Source: Ctena decussata
Lineage: Eukaryota; Mollusca; Bivalvia; Lucinida; Lucinidae
NCBI GenBank assembly: GCA_963989385.1
Contig: OZ022500.1
Location: 21,528,460-21,592,459, forward strand
DNA length: 64,000 nt
Reading direction: 5' to 3'
Under the pieces are notes generated by a model. It worked only from the letters and a program-made list of their open reading frames with translations, ran no database searches and was not told the origin of the DNA. Numbering within the stretch: position 1 is the stretch's first letter; every line of letters begins with the position of its first letter. Positions 1-27,360 of this stretch are shown in pieces. Made by a program: the position numbers and the translations under genes.

Positions 1-70
1 TAAACAGTGCAGATTCAGATCAGATGGCACATTCTAAGCCATCAGATCATTGTCTGCTCTGTTTGCCGTC
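1..70. repeat. Palindromic AACAGTGCAGA...CTGTTTGCC MITE core
   Basis: A short inverted-repeat core of the family that recurs through the window (for example 34655-34725 and 43813-43882): AACAGTG/TAGA-CAGATCAGA and its complement around a short loop. Confidence 0.6.
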
Positions 71-250
71 TAAGAGCAATTTATATGAAACAGACCTTTG
101 AGCTGTAGATAGACTAATGTAAAGTTGTAGATTGAAGTTCAGATATTAAAATAGTCTGCTGCTGGGAAAATGCTTTTGACTTGTTATCCAAAGATGGGGA
201 ATCCCAGTCTGGAACAATTGCAGAAATTTTCTCTATCCTATGAATTATTT

Positions 251-292
251 GAGCCATGACTCAAAACCAACAAAATGGCATGTGGGCATGTA
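251..292. repeat. Fragment of GAGCCRCGACACGA MITE
   Basis: Only the left end (GAGCCATGACTCAAAACC, then AACAAAATGGCATGTG) of the 240-bp palindromic family is present. Confidence 0.5.
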
Positions 293-349
293 TGCTTTAG
301 CCCATATGTATATCACTTACATGTAGTTAATTATACATTAATTTTCCAG

Positions 350-502
350 GTCTATGGGCTGTAATCAATAATGCAGCAGTCAATTTTGTTGGAGATGTGG
401 AGTTTTGCACAATGGACATGTATAAAATGGTGGCTGAGGTGAACCAGTTTGGAGTCATTAGGATGACTAAAGCTTTTCTGCCGGAAATAAGAAAATCTAA
501 AG
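350..502 (+). CDS. BDH1-like: Gene 1 exon a (NNAA segment)
   Basis: Acceptor CCAG ends at 349 and donor GT is at 503. It enters one base into a glycine codon and leaves one base of the next glycine codon. It encodes GLWAVINNAAVNFVGDVEF and continues to KSKG. The glycine usual in the NNAG motif is alanine here. Confidence 0.85.
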
Positions 503-3500
503 GTACAAAAACTGGGTTCTACTAAACAAAAACTAGGGATCCCAATTGAGCTTTATGCACTAGTCTGGGGCATTGCTGCTGACATAACATGTTCTGTCTG
601 TCCAAATAGTAGTTTCTGTTCATCCAGATAACTAGATTTTGTCTGAATCTTAGAAAAAAAGATTTTTTCTAATTGACTACTTTCTTTCTAAATAACCAAG
701 TTCTTGGCAGAATAACTTGATTTTTACATGAATAAGCAAATTCTTGCTCAGATAACTTTTGTCTCATTTGTCACAATTAGTTTTTAGCTCGCCTGTACGA
801 AAGTACAGAGCTGTTGTTGTCACTTGGACGTCGGCGTGGGTGTGGGCATCACACTTTAAAGTTTTACGTCTAAATTTTTTTTATGTGATGGGCAAGGCAC
901 TGCAGGTGAGCTATCCTGTACACGGACAGATCTTGTTGTCTTGGAGGCAGCATAAACTTTGACTCCGGTTTTTTGGCATAGTTCTGTTTTGTGACAGTGT
1001 GCAGACAGGCCAGACACCACATTTTCTGTAATTCTTGTTTTAGCATGGAAATCTCTAGATTTAGTTATTTCTGTGGACATAACTTATCTATTTCAGGCAG
1101 AGTGATCAACGTAACAAGTGCCAAGGGTCGTCTTTGTCTTCCCATTAATGCTGTATATGGCGCAGCAAAATATGCAATAGAGGCTTTCTCAGATGTTCTT
1201 AGACTTGAGATGAAGAAGTTTGGTGTGAAGGTTGTTATTGTAGAACCAGGAGATTTTGGAGGGACCACTGGCATGCTCAGTCCTAAAACTGTAAGTCTCC
1301 TAAGGTGAATGGGTACACTTCCATGTTGTGTGCCATATTTACAAAGGGAAATAACTTTTATGACTTCCTGTTTGCTTCCCTGGAAGACACCTTTCCAAAC
1401 TGGAGGCTGCTCCTAGAGGAGTAAATTCTTTCATTTAAGAGTTGAAACCATTTGAGAGGGGAGGCAACCATAAACATGGCATAGTTGATTCCCCTGAATG
1501 TGTATCCATTCATCTTAAATGATAGAAATTTGTTTTAAGTATCAAGCTAAGAGAATAGCCACTTAGCATGTAAGCATATGTAAGAGCTGCTTTTTAAACT
1601 TTTACATATTTATGTAGTTTTGAAAATAACTCTTATTAACACTTTAAGCTCTGGTGACAAATATAGCTGAATTTGCAAACAGCATAGATCCTGATGAGGC
1701 AGCTCATGATGAGCTGCCTCATCTAGATCTACACTGTTTGCCGTCTAGTCTTTGAATTCTCAATAATAAATATCTTGGTCAAGGCATTTTATGAAATTTT
1801 GCAGACATAAATTTTGGCATCTGTTTTTGGTGCTCAAAGGGTTAAAGCAGATATTGCATCTTCTTTGGTGTGCAGATTCTGAACTGTTATCAGGTTAAAA
1901 TTTGGACAGTAAGTGAAATTAAATACAAAAGGAACTCTGAAGTGTTTGTAAAATACTTCAACGAAATGTCTACGCGTGATAGTTAAAAGCTTGTGGAAAA
2001 TTGGATGGCAGGGATTGGTCCTGAAAGGGACTATACTTTAAACCAAGTAAATTTTAATTCTACTATATCAACATTTCCAACAAGAAAGAATCACATCAGT
2101 ATTTATTATCGAAAAATTCAGTGCCAGCAACAGAACACAAAAAACTTTAGTTGTGAAAATTAAGTCGTACACAGTAGTTATTTTTTCCATCAACTGAAGA
2201 ACTTCACATACCTTGCATATCTAAAAAAATAATAGGGAAAAAGAAAAGGCAAAAAGCATTGCTGAAGTTTAAGGTATATTGAAAAAGAGGTTATAAAATA
2301 CTTTTAAAACATTTATCTGAATACTTGCATTCGCTTTATGAAAAGAATTGGTGAAGAACAGGGAACAATTTTGTGTTGATTTTCATGTTTGTATCTATAT
2401 GAAATATTTGAGCTGCGACACGAGAAAACCAACAAAGTGGTTGTGTGCCCAGTGCAGACTCAGATCAGCCTGGGCATCCGCCCAGTCTGATCAGAGTCTT
2501 CGCTGTTTGCATGGCGGTAGCTTAGACCCTTAACCACCCTTTAAGACTCTTATCAGTCTGGGCAGATGGCAATGCTAGTCTGAGTCTGCCCTGTGCACAC
2601 AACCACTATGTTGGTTTTCTTGTGTCGCGGCTCAATTTTGATAACATTGGTTTGTTTTGTAGCTATCTTGGATAGAAGATCAAATGAAGACAATGTGGGA
2701 CACTGCGTCAGATGAAGTCAAAAGTGCTTATGGTCGAGAATATTTTGAGGCTGTTTTTACTGGGACTAAAGCGGCAGCAAAGGAAGCAGCTAAATCAATG
2801 GCCCCTGTGGTAGATGCTATGGAAGATGCTGTGATAAATGTTTCACCAAGTATTAGATATCTTGTAGATGGAAGTATTAGAATGGTGGATTATAATAATG
2901 TAAGTTGAATTTTTAACCTTCTGAATAGCAGTGCTATACTATGCTTATATTTTGGGACTCCTAAAAAACATTACTTTTCTATTTGATTTGATGTCCCAAT
3001 ACTTAAGCACTTGAGGGTATTGAATACTGCTTACAGTTCTTTTTCCTATATACATGTACATTGTAAGATAAATTTATTATATTTTTTTAGTGGTTTGGTT
3101 TATTTGATGCTTAACGTCCACGGTAAACAACTAGGGTCATGTCGGGACGGTCAGTTAACCTAACCACACTATTCCTGGGCAGGCTTAGACCTCCTAAGCG
3201 GTTAACCAGTACTAAGTGCACATACTTTCGCCAGTAACTGACAACTACCCTTCTTGAATCAGCGGAAGGAGAAACGAAAGTATGTGGCCAGACCGGGATT
3301 CGAACCCAGGACCTCTGACTTACGAGTCAGGTGCCCTACCGATTGCGCTACTTTTAGTGGTGTTCATTGATTCTTCAATTTCGGTAAATATTTGTAGAAA
3401 GCACAGGAATGTTTGATGTTACATTACCATGCAATTACATCATCATGCTTACTAGCTGTAGTTCCATACTTACTAACGGTGTCAAGTTACAACTTTTCTA

Positions 3501-4228
3501 TAGCTGGCAGTCAGAGGGGAGCCTAGTTTTAGATGATAGTGATATGGATTAAAAAGAAATTCAGTTCATTAGAAAGCCTGTTTTTAATCCATATCACTAT
3601 CATCTAAAACTAGGCTCCCCTCTGACTGCCAGCTATAGAAAAGTTGTAACTTGGCACCGTTAGTAAGTATGGAACTACAGCTAGTAAGCATGATGATGTA
3701 ATTGTATGGGAATATTTTTTTATAAGCCAAAAAAATACTGTAATTATGAGACCATTTCTTTCATTTACAAAAAATGGTTTGATCCAAAACCCGCCAATGA
3801 TAAACCTTATGAACTGATTATTTTCTGGCCCTCTTTTGGATCAAACCATTTTTCGTAAATGAAAGAAATGGTCTCATAATTACAGTATTTTTTTGGCTTA
3901 TAAAAAAATATTCCCATATGGAATGACCCCTAATATTTAAACCAATCTTGTGTAATTCCCCTATAAGATGGGTGTTTCCCTTTCAAAACAATCCCAAAAA
4001 TCTAGATCCATCTTATAAGATGGATCTAGATTTTTGTGGTTGTTTTGAAAGGGAAAAACTTCTCCATCTTATAACCAAATGAATACTGTCCTCCATCTGA
4101 AGGTGTTATTCCTATATCTGTTTCAGTTCTTGATAAGAATACGGTCATACATCCCAGACAGTTGGCTTGACTGGCTGCTAGACCAAAAGTACAACCGTCC
4201 CATGCCAAAGATACCAAAGACACAATAG
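350..4228 (+). CDS. BDH1-like: BDH1-like short-chain dehydrogenase/reductase, 3' four exons (gene 1)
   Basis: Joined exons 350-502, 1097-1290, 2663-2899 and 4127-4228 give about 228 residues ending in a TAG stop. The order of motifs is that of a classical SDR: NNAA (family form NNAG) in the first exon, the catalytic serine in VTS and the YGAAK (YxxxK) pair in the second, followed by VEPGDF. Spacing and wording (GLWAVINNAA, VAEVN, RMTKAFLP, EAFSDVLR, VEPG) fit the D-beta-hydroxybutyrate dehydrogenase / SDR9C group, enzymes that use NAD(P)(H) on hydroxybutyrate, retinoid or steroid substrates. Human BDH1 is about 343 aa, so roughly 115 N-terminal residues, including the cofactor-binding TGxxxGxG, lie upstream of the window. 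All junctions are GT-AG and in phase. Which SDR9C member it is cannot be fixed from this part alone. Confidence 0.82.
778..960. repeat. Pearl-like repeat, left end fragment
   Basis: Begins AGCTCGCCTGTACGAA with a short internal palindrome GTACGAAAGTAC. A second copy of this end is at 8044 (CTTGTCTGTACGAAGTACAG). No 3' end was seen. Confidence 0.4.
1097..1290 (+). CDS. BDH1-like: Gene 1 exon b (catalytic Ser and YxxxK)
   Basis: Acceptor TTTCAG ends at 1096 and donor GTAAGT starts at 1291. It begins RVINVTSAKG, has YGAAK 13 residues past the serine as in SDRs, and ends LSPKT in phase 0. A palindromic MITE starts only 11 bases after the donor. Confidence 0.88.
1302..1520. repeat. AAGGTG-type palindromic MITE in gene 1 intron
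   Basis: Starts AAGGTGAATGGGTACAC and ends ATCCATTCATCTT, with the typical middle CTCCTAGAGGAG. Full-length copies are about 240 bp. It begins 11 bases after a splice donor. Confidence 0.7.
1636..1845. mobile_element. TTAA-flanked MITE with GAGGCAGCTC palindrome
   Basis: Ends TTAACACTTTAAG and CAAAGGGTTAA, with a central palindrome GATGAGGCAGCTCAT. Related copies are at 13340, 37884, 45734 and 57280. TTAA at the ends suggests a piggyBac/Kolobok-type target. Confidence 0.6.
2410..2633. mobile_element. GAGCCRCGACACGA MITE, copy 1
   Basis: About 225 bp, almost fully palindromic: GAGCTGCGACACGAGAAAAC at the left and its complement ending GTGTCGCGGCTC at the right, with an inner GATCAGCCTGGGCAT / ATGCC-CTGATC pair. 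No coding capacity. Eleven full or near-full copies are in this window. Confidence 0.8.
2663..2899 (+). CDS. BDH1-like: Gene 1 exon c (C-terminal substrate region)
   Basis: Acceptor TTTTGTAG, donor GTAAGT at 2900; 79 codons, phase 0 at both ends. It encodes LSWIEDQMKTMWD and continues to RMVDYNN. This is the part after the catalytic core that is specific to the BDH/RDH-like group. Confidence 0.85.
3095..3351 (-). mobile_element. tRNA-derived SINE, copy 1
   Basis: On the minus strand it starts TAGCGCAATCGGTAGGGC (box A-like) and has GGTTCGAATCC (box B), a pol III promoter of tRNA type, followed by a tRNA-unrelated body. It is flanked by the direct repeat TTTTAGTGGT (3085-3094 and 3352-3361), a target-site duplication. 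It lies in the last intron of gene 1. Confidence 0.85.
3427..3709. repeat. Inverted repeat 1, 129-base arms
   Basis: Arms 3427-3555 and 3581-3709 are near-perfect complements separated by 25 bases. Arms contain CTAGCTGTAGTTCCATACTT. It would form a very stable hairpin in DNA or pre-mRNA. Confidence 0.85.
3705..3918. repeat. Inverted repeat 2, 85-base arms
   Basis: Arms 3705-3789 and 3834-3918 around a 44-base spacer. Its start overlaps the end of inverted repeat 1 by about five bases. Confidence 0.85.
3961..4075. repeat. Inverted repeat 3, about 55-base arms with no spacer
   Basis: The centre is CTTATAAG at 4012-4019. Arms contain CCCTTTCAAAACAA and AAATCTAGATCCATC. It ends about 50 bases before the acceptor of the gene 1 terminal exon. 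Confidence 0.8.
4127..4228 (+). CDS. BDH1-like: Gene 1 terminal coding exon
   Basis: Acceptor TTTCAG ends at 4126. It encodes FLIRIRSYIPDSWLDWLLDQ and ends PKIPKTQ with stop TAG at 4226-4228. The aromatic SYIPDSWLDW segment matches the C-terminal tail position of BDH1-like enzymes. The bases after the stop (to about 4320) hold three imperfect copies of a short GGCTAGTCAGAAGAGTG unit, probably in the 3' UTR. Confidence 0.8.
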   Translation, partial: FLIRIRSYIPDSWLDWLLDQKYNRPMPKIPKTQ

Positions 4229-4907
4229 CTAGTCAGAAGAGTGTTGAAGATAGGCTAGTCATAAGTGTGTTGGAGATCAGATTGGCTAGTCAGAAGAGTG
4301 TGTTGGAGATGAAAATGCTTGGACCAAAAAGATTTTGTGCTCAGTAGTTCATATCTAGTGCTACAAACCATTTTTTGCCATGACATTAACTTATTTATTG
4401 ATGTTTTATTTATTTTCAGTATGAATAGTACTTAAAGTATTTTTTACAGTTTTAGTTTATGAAATGTTGAAACTGATTTATATCAAGTTCAAGTACTATC
4501 TCAAAGAAAGTTTTCTGAGTAAAAGGGTCAAATTTTCTGAAATTAATTTTCTTGAAAATTGATCCCCATAAGTACAACACATATGAACAGTTAGAAAATT
4601 GAGCAAATTCTGCATAGATAGCTTTGAAGTTTAAATCATATACATATGAAAGGGGTTGGATTACTTTGACATTTCAGATACCAAAAATAGGTTGAAGGAT
4701 TTAGTCTATATTTTATTTATTGTAGTGATTATAGAGAAAAGCAGCCATGGCTTAGTGTCTTTTATATTCATTTTACCTCCCTTTGTGTTAAAATAATCAG
4801 CAAATTTGGTCAGTTGTTTCTCGAAGTGTTTTACCATTTTCTTATTGGCTAGTTCATTATGCTGGTTCTTCATACAATGTAAATCCACAGTGCTTTCAGG
4901 GAAAATT

Positions 4908-5310
4908 TGCTTGTGAAACTCCTGTTGTGAGGCTGCTTGTGGAACTCCTGTTGTGAGGCTGCTTGTGAAACTCCTGTTGCTTGTGAAACTCCTGTTGTGA
5001 GGTTGCTTGTGAAACTCTTGTTGTGAGGCTGCTTGTGGAACTCCTGTTGTGAGGCTGCTTGATAAACTCCTGTTGCTTGTGAAACTCCTGTTATGAGGCT
5101 GCTTGTGAAACTCCTGTTGTGAGGCTGCTTGTGAAACTCCTGTTGTGAGACTGCTTGTGAAACTCCTGTTGTGAGGCTGCTTGTGAAACTCCTTTTGTGA
5201 GACTGCTTGTGAAACTCCTGTTGTGAGGCTGCTTGTGAAACTCCTGTTGTGAGACTGCTTGTGAAACTCCTGTTGTGAGACTGCTTGTGAAACTCCTGTT
5301 GTGAGACTGT
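4908..5310. repeat. 26-bp minisatellite
   Basis: About 14 units of GCTTGTGAAACTCCTGTTGT plus GAGGCT, with several shortened units lacking the TTGTGAGGC part. The minus strand is open for 172 codons across the array because each of the three frames of the unit lacks a stop. I read this as a by-product, not a gene. Confidence 0.85.
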
Positions 5311-5539
5311 AAAGAGTAAAGTCTCAGATGATGAAGACTGATCATAGGTTATAGATGCACATATCTCAGATATGTGCATATGTATCATATTATCAGTCTT
5401 GAGTTTTCACTGTGCAGACTAATATGGATCCATACAGTTTTGATGCAAACAGGTAAGACTGATTGAACATGCTGACCATAGTCTTTGCTAATGCTTATGC
5501 AATAATGTATTATTTCTCATGGGATGGCTCATACAAAAG

Positions 5540-5815
5540 TTTCGATTGTTACTGCTTGCTTGGCATTTACAACAGGAAATATACTCAGCCTTTCATAAAA
5601 TTGTGTTTGCAAAAACTGTCACCTAAAATTTGGTACTTCTATGTCCCATTAGAAATTTGGATTTCTTTTGGATACAAAAAACTAATACAATTCCTACAAA
5701 ATTTCAGGAAGTTATCTCAAAGGGTTACTGAGTTATGGGGCATACAAGAATGTTGGCGGGCGGACAGACATCGCCATGACATAATACATCTGTTTTTTTC
5801 AAAACGGGCGTATGT
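5540..5815 (+). repeat. Pearl-like repeat 3' end (AAAACGGGCGTAT family)
   Basis: Contains GGTTACTGAGTTATGG, GGCGGGCGGACAGACA, CATGACATAATAC and the terminal hairpin half AAAACGGGCGTAT. It is the same 3' end as the long copy finishing near 16935. The 5' part is missing. Confidence 0.6.
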
Positions 5816-6109
5816 TATTTGTGACTTCCTGCTAAAGCATTTTAGACAGCAGAAGTCACCTATGCTTCCCTATGCTCCAGTTACACAGAAATGTTAAGCC
5901 TGATGCTCTGTACATTCTGTTAAGCTGCAAGTGCCAATATGCTTGTCATTACTACATGTATGTAACCAGGAACAACACATAATGAAGTTGTCATTTTGCC
6001 GTTTACTTTCAAATCATGAATTGTACCGGTGATAGTTATGCCTTTTACTGGTGATAAATATGCCCAGATGAATTCCAGCTCGCTCCTCCATTTTCGCATT
6101 TTTATCTAT
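5816..6109. other. Intergenic, nothing recognised
   Basis: AT-rich single-copy-looking sequence with no exon-like or repeat structure that I can support. Confidence 0.5.
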
Positions 6110-6350
6110 CTGGGCCCAGTTGTTTAAAGCATTGTAAGCTTAACAAAGTTGTTAGTCAAGGACTCTTCAAGTCTTACAGAATCAGTCGGGGTATTTTTTC
6201 TTTTGCTGAAAAATTATGAGAAGCTTTTGCATTGCAAAAGCTCTTTACATTTTTGCGGCAAAAAATGCTCTTCCTTTTATGTAATATACATTTGAAAGGT
6301 TAACATCTTGTTCACTAACGACATCATTAGTTTTGAACAACTGGACCCTG
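6110..6350. mobile_element. GGGCCCAGTTGTT MITE, copy 1
   Basis: Ends CTGGGCCCAGTTGTT and GAACAACTGGACCCTG are inverted repeats. The interior has an inverted AAAATGTAAAGAGCTTTTGCA-type hairpin. Other copies are at 10664 and 45448. Confidence 0.7.
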
Positions 6351-6370
6351 AGCTTGTTTATGAATGAAAT

Positions 6371-6600
6371 GAGCCACAACACAAGAAAACCAACAATGTG
6401 GTTGTGCGCCCAGCGCATACTCAGATCAGCCTGGGCATCTGCCCAGTCTGAGCAGAGTCTTCGCTGTCCGTATGGAGGAGGTAGCTTAGACCCTTAGCTA
6501 CCCTTTGAGCTCTTAACGAAGTCTGATCAAACTGGGCAGATACCCAAGCTGATCCGAGTCTGCGCACAACCAGATTGTTTGTTTTCTCGTATAGCGGCTC
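6371..6600. mobile_element. GAGCCRCGACACGA MITE, copy 2
   Basis: Full-length palindromic copy from GAGCCACAACACAAG to TCGTATAGCGGCTC, with the GATCAGCCTGGGCATC arm and its complement. Confidence 0.75.
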
Positions 6601-6943
6601 AAATATGTTCTGTTTCTGTGATCACTTACATTTATATCTATACTGGAAAAGGTAGACCAGCACAGAGATGGAAGGTCCAGATCCAGTCTGATCATTGTCT
6701 AGGCTGTTCATTGTCAAAATTTGAACAGCAAAGGCTTTTATTGCACTGATTGAGACACACTCCGCCAGTGCCAACTTTTTTCTGTGCTGGGCATGCAATG
6801 TCAGTGCTTGTCATGCTTGAACAAGAATAAAATATAAAAAAAAACAAAAAAAAACTTTTTTTATCATTTTATCTCCCTCTTCTCACTCAATTCACAAATT
6901 AAACCATGACACAACAAAACCCAACAAATTTGGTGAATTCATA

Positions 6944-7792
6944 TCCCCACCAAAGTGGACCCCCGATTCATTTATGGTTTATATCAGGTTTTATCAAATT
7001 TCGTTCACTGGTTACTGAGTTACAGCTGAACTTGTGGATTGTAAATCAAATCATGGGCAATAACTCTGGCATAAGCTGAAGCTATTCTTAAACACTTGCC
7101 TCAGCATCACTGCACTATAATGATATATTTTTAATTCAGTTTCAAGAAATTTTGTTTCACCGGTAACTTTCCAGTGCCGGGGTGTCCTACTGATTTGAAA
7201 CATTGTAGGCCAACGGCCTACTGTGCTTGAAGTAGGTGCGGGTGGGGGGATTGTTTGGACATTTTTTTCTCTCCTCTCTCCCCCTCTTTGGGAGACAGCC
7301 GGATATAGACAGAAATATTGTTTCAAAGGGCCGTTAAACCCCAAAACAATCAATTCACCGGTACCTTGGTTATGGCTAACTTGTGAATTTTAAATCAGTT
7401 AAAGGGCATTAAATCATGCACTACTGATGCGATAATGACAAAACTTAATGTGCTCTGCCGTGTCATGACAATACATAATCATTTTAAGTTTCATGAAATT
7501 CCATTCATTGATTTCTTATTTAAATCCATTCAAGGTAATAAACTAATTGTTTACTGATACAATTCCGACATGGTTGAATTCCATGAAGTTTCGGTAATCC
7601 GTTACTTAGTTATGGCTCATTTAATTGATATTAAGTCAATCTTGTGCACTACTGAAGCCAGAATGATGAAACCAAGTGAATCAGCGGGTTATAGTGATAT
7701 ATATTTTGTTTCCTGAAATTCTGTCCAGTGGTGACTTAGTTATGGACGGATGGACATGGAAAAAAATATCCACCTTCGGCTGGGGATAACAA
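6944..7792. repeat. Degenerate pearl-like repeat with ATCCCCACC ends
   Basis: The left end CATATCCCCACCAAAG and right end CTTCGGCTGGGGATAAC are a subterminal inverted pair. The inside has diverged units of about 170 bases built on GTTACTTAGTTATGGC and a tail GGACGGATGGACATGG. A SINE is inserted at 7166. Confidence 0.5.
7166..7353 (+). mobile_element. SINE-like insertion with TTAAACCCCAAAACAATC tail
   Basis: A 188-bp insert flanked by the direct repeat TTCACCGGTA (7156-7165 and 7354-7363). It ends CCGTTAAACCCCAAAAC then AATCAA, a SINE/LINE-like tail. No clear A/B boxes. Confidence 0.6.
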
Positions 7793-7810
7793 ACTGGCAT
7801 GTTCGTCCAC

Positions 7811-7992
7811 GGTAGACTCAGATCAGCCTGGGCAGCTATCCAGTCTGATCAGTCTTTGCTGTTGGCAAGGAGATGGCCCAGACCCTTAGCTACCCTTTAA
7901 TGGCATGGTAAACTCTGATCAGACTGGGCAAATGCCCAGGCTGATCTGAGTTTTTGTGCTGCGCACATTGCTGGTTTGGTCGTGTTGTGGCT
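7811..7992. mobile_element. GAGCCRCGACACGA MITE, copy 3 (left end missing)
   Basis: Has the AGACTCAGATCAGCCTGGGC arm and its complement, ending TCGTGTTGTGGCT, but the left terminus is replaced by unrelated sequence. Confidence 0.6.
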
Positions 7993-8453
7993 TGTATGAT
8001 GTCTTAATTCGAGCAAATGCTTAGGCAACAAATGTAAACTTCTACCTTGTCTGTACGAAGTACAGAAGAGCTATTGTTGTCAACCTGGCATCTGAGTGAG
8101 CATCCGGATAAATGGGTGTTTATTTTTATTCCCCTGTGATTACAGTCTGGGGGCATCAAGATTTGCTCCTGTCTGTTTGTGTAATCAGCTCCTCCAACAG
8201 TTTTCAATTTTTTTCAAACTTAGCATACATATTGTGGACATAGTGAAGATGTGCACATGGGTTTTTAATGGAACTAGAATTTTAATAGATGGAGCTAGAA
8301 TTTTAACAAAATTACCGCCTTTGGAACTAAGCAATTTTTGGCATTAAAGGGTATTCTGTGTAATCAACTACTCCCCCCATTTTCAGTGAATGCTTTCAGA
8401 AATTTTTAATTGTGGACAAATTGAAGGTATGCATGTTGGGCTTTGATGGAGAT

Positions 8454-8788
8454 TAGTGTTGTACCGATGATCAACTACAGTTGAAATTTGATCGTTTTTA
8501 CTGTCAAGACTGATGAGAGACTACAATTTTGCTTGTCAACTAACATTAGATACTTTTTCAGAAGTTGTTTTGTGGACTGATGAATATACAATGTAATACT
8601 AAATTGTTTTTGTATGCCTTGAAAACTTTTAAAGATTTGCAATTAAACAAGACTTTTGAGCTGAAGTATACCCCAAAATAGACCATTTTAAGATGTTGGA
8701 AAGGTGAGAGAATACAGCTGTTATTATGATCATTCAAATCAACAGAAGCGATGATTGATCACAAAATTTTGGCTAGTTCCCAACACTA
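8454..8788. mobile_element. Small hAT-type element with 8-bp target duplication
   Basis: 335 bp. The left end TAGTGTTGTACCGATGATC and right end complement TAGTGTTGGGAAC form short inverted repeats. ATGGAGAT flanks both sides (8446-8453, 8789-8796), the 8-bp duplication expected of hAT elements. No transposase. Confidence 0.75.
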
Positions 8789-8939
8789 ATGGAGATAAAA
8801 TTAATCTTGACATAATTACAACCATTTGAAGTTCCCAACACTAATGGAGATAAGATTAATCTTGACATAATTACAACCATTTGAAGTTCCCAACACTAAT
8901 GGAGATAAAATTAATCTTGACATAATTACAACCATTTGA
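8775..8939. repeat. 55-bp tandem repeat, 3 units, built from a hAT end
   Basis: Units start at 8775, 8830 and 8885. Each holds the last 14 bases of the hAT element, the ATGGAGAT target site and about 33 bases of flank, so the array arose after insertion. Confidence 0.85.
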
Positions 8940-9280
8940 ACTGTCATTTTTGGGCAGTATTTTTTTTTTTTTTCAGGACATTGTGTGATCAAAGTCTTTC
9001 ACAGATTGTAACAGACTTTTTTGAGCATTAATATGTAATGATGTGCTTGTGATGACTTAAGGAAATATTTTGTGAAATTAGTCTTTTAATCTTGCAAATG
9101 TTTGGCGTGTTGGTTTCCCAGTCCTCAAAACTGTCTTGAGATGTAAGGTTAAACTTTCATGGTTTGGCCGTCATTTTACAAGGGAAACAGCTTTCATGGT
9201 TTGGTATTTGCCTCCCTGGTTCCTTCCTCTAGTCTCGAAGGTGGTCTGAATTTCACTCATTAATTTTTTAGCTTTTAGTA

Positions 9281-9455
9281 GGGTGAAGTCGGGTAAATTC
9301 TGACAGCGGGTAAATTCGGACAGTGACACTGTCTCCTTTATATGTCAGTTGTTTGGAATTAAAACAAAATTAACTAGGCAAACTGAAAATCCTGATGACT
9401 GTTTGCAGTGGTATGTCCGAATTTACCCGCTGTCTGAAGTTACCCAACTCTACCC
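9281..9455. mobile_element. GTCGGGTAAATTCGGACA MITE, copy 1
   Basis: The inner ends GTCGGGTAAATTC and its complement are inverted repeats. TAGTA is duplicated directly outside both ends (9276-9280, 9456-9460). Another, longer copy is at 37592. Confidence 0.7.
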
Positions 9456-9544
9456 TAGTAGCCTTTATGAGAAGGGTGACATATATTTGCCGGTCAGATC
9501 TCCCTTGGCGATAGAGATGCATTCATATACCTTCAGACGACTTT

Positions 9545-9770
9545 ATACATTTTCAGGGGAAGCAACTCTGCCATTTTCATTTCTGCCTCCCTTTTAAAAT
9601 GGTGTCAACTATTAGAGGATATGCTCCTTTAGGAGCGAATTCTTTACTAGTTGAACCCAATTATGAAGGGCTATGCTGTACAGAGAAGCATACAGAAAGT
9701 CACAAAACTTTTTTCAACCTGGTAAAAATGGGGGAAAAACATCGCAGTGTACCCAAGCATATAAAACTGG
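9545..9770. repeat. AAGGTG-type palindromic MITE, degenerate, downstream of RPS15A
   Basis: Contains TTTTCAGGGGAAGCAACTCT, CTCCTTTAGGAG and GCAGTGTACCCAAGC, the family's landmarks in order. A more decayed piece is at about 9140-9245. Confidence 0.55.
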
Positions 9771-9808
9771 CTGCTGAGTATAAGCAAAACAGAACAAAGT
9801 TTTTTTTC

Positions 9809-27297
<17,489 letters not shown>

Positions 27298-27360
27298 TAT
27301 GTGCGGATAGGTTCGCATTTCATCGAAAAGATCCGAACCGGCTACCGGAAGTGACAGGTG
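27298..27360 (-). promoter_or_regulatory. RPS15A: Probable RPS15A core promoter with ETS-type site
   Basis: Upstream of the TOP-like start the minus strand reads CACTTCCGG (27345-27353 on the plus strand as CCGGAAGTG), an ETS/GABP-type site about 50 bases from the proposed start. The stretch is locally richer in CpG than its surroundings, and no TATA box stands out. Confidence 0.45.

Noticed and set aside
3270..3351. tRNA gene on the minus strand
   Set aside because: Box A and box B are present, but the anticodon arm has a six-base loop, the unit continues into a long non-tRNA body and is flanked by a target duplication. It is a SINE head; the same holds for 49500-49569.
4870..5388. 172-codon minus-strand ORF as a gene
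   Set aside because: It is a translation of the 26-bp minisatellite; no start context, no unique sequence except short ends.
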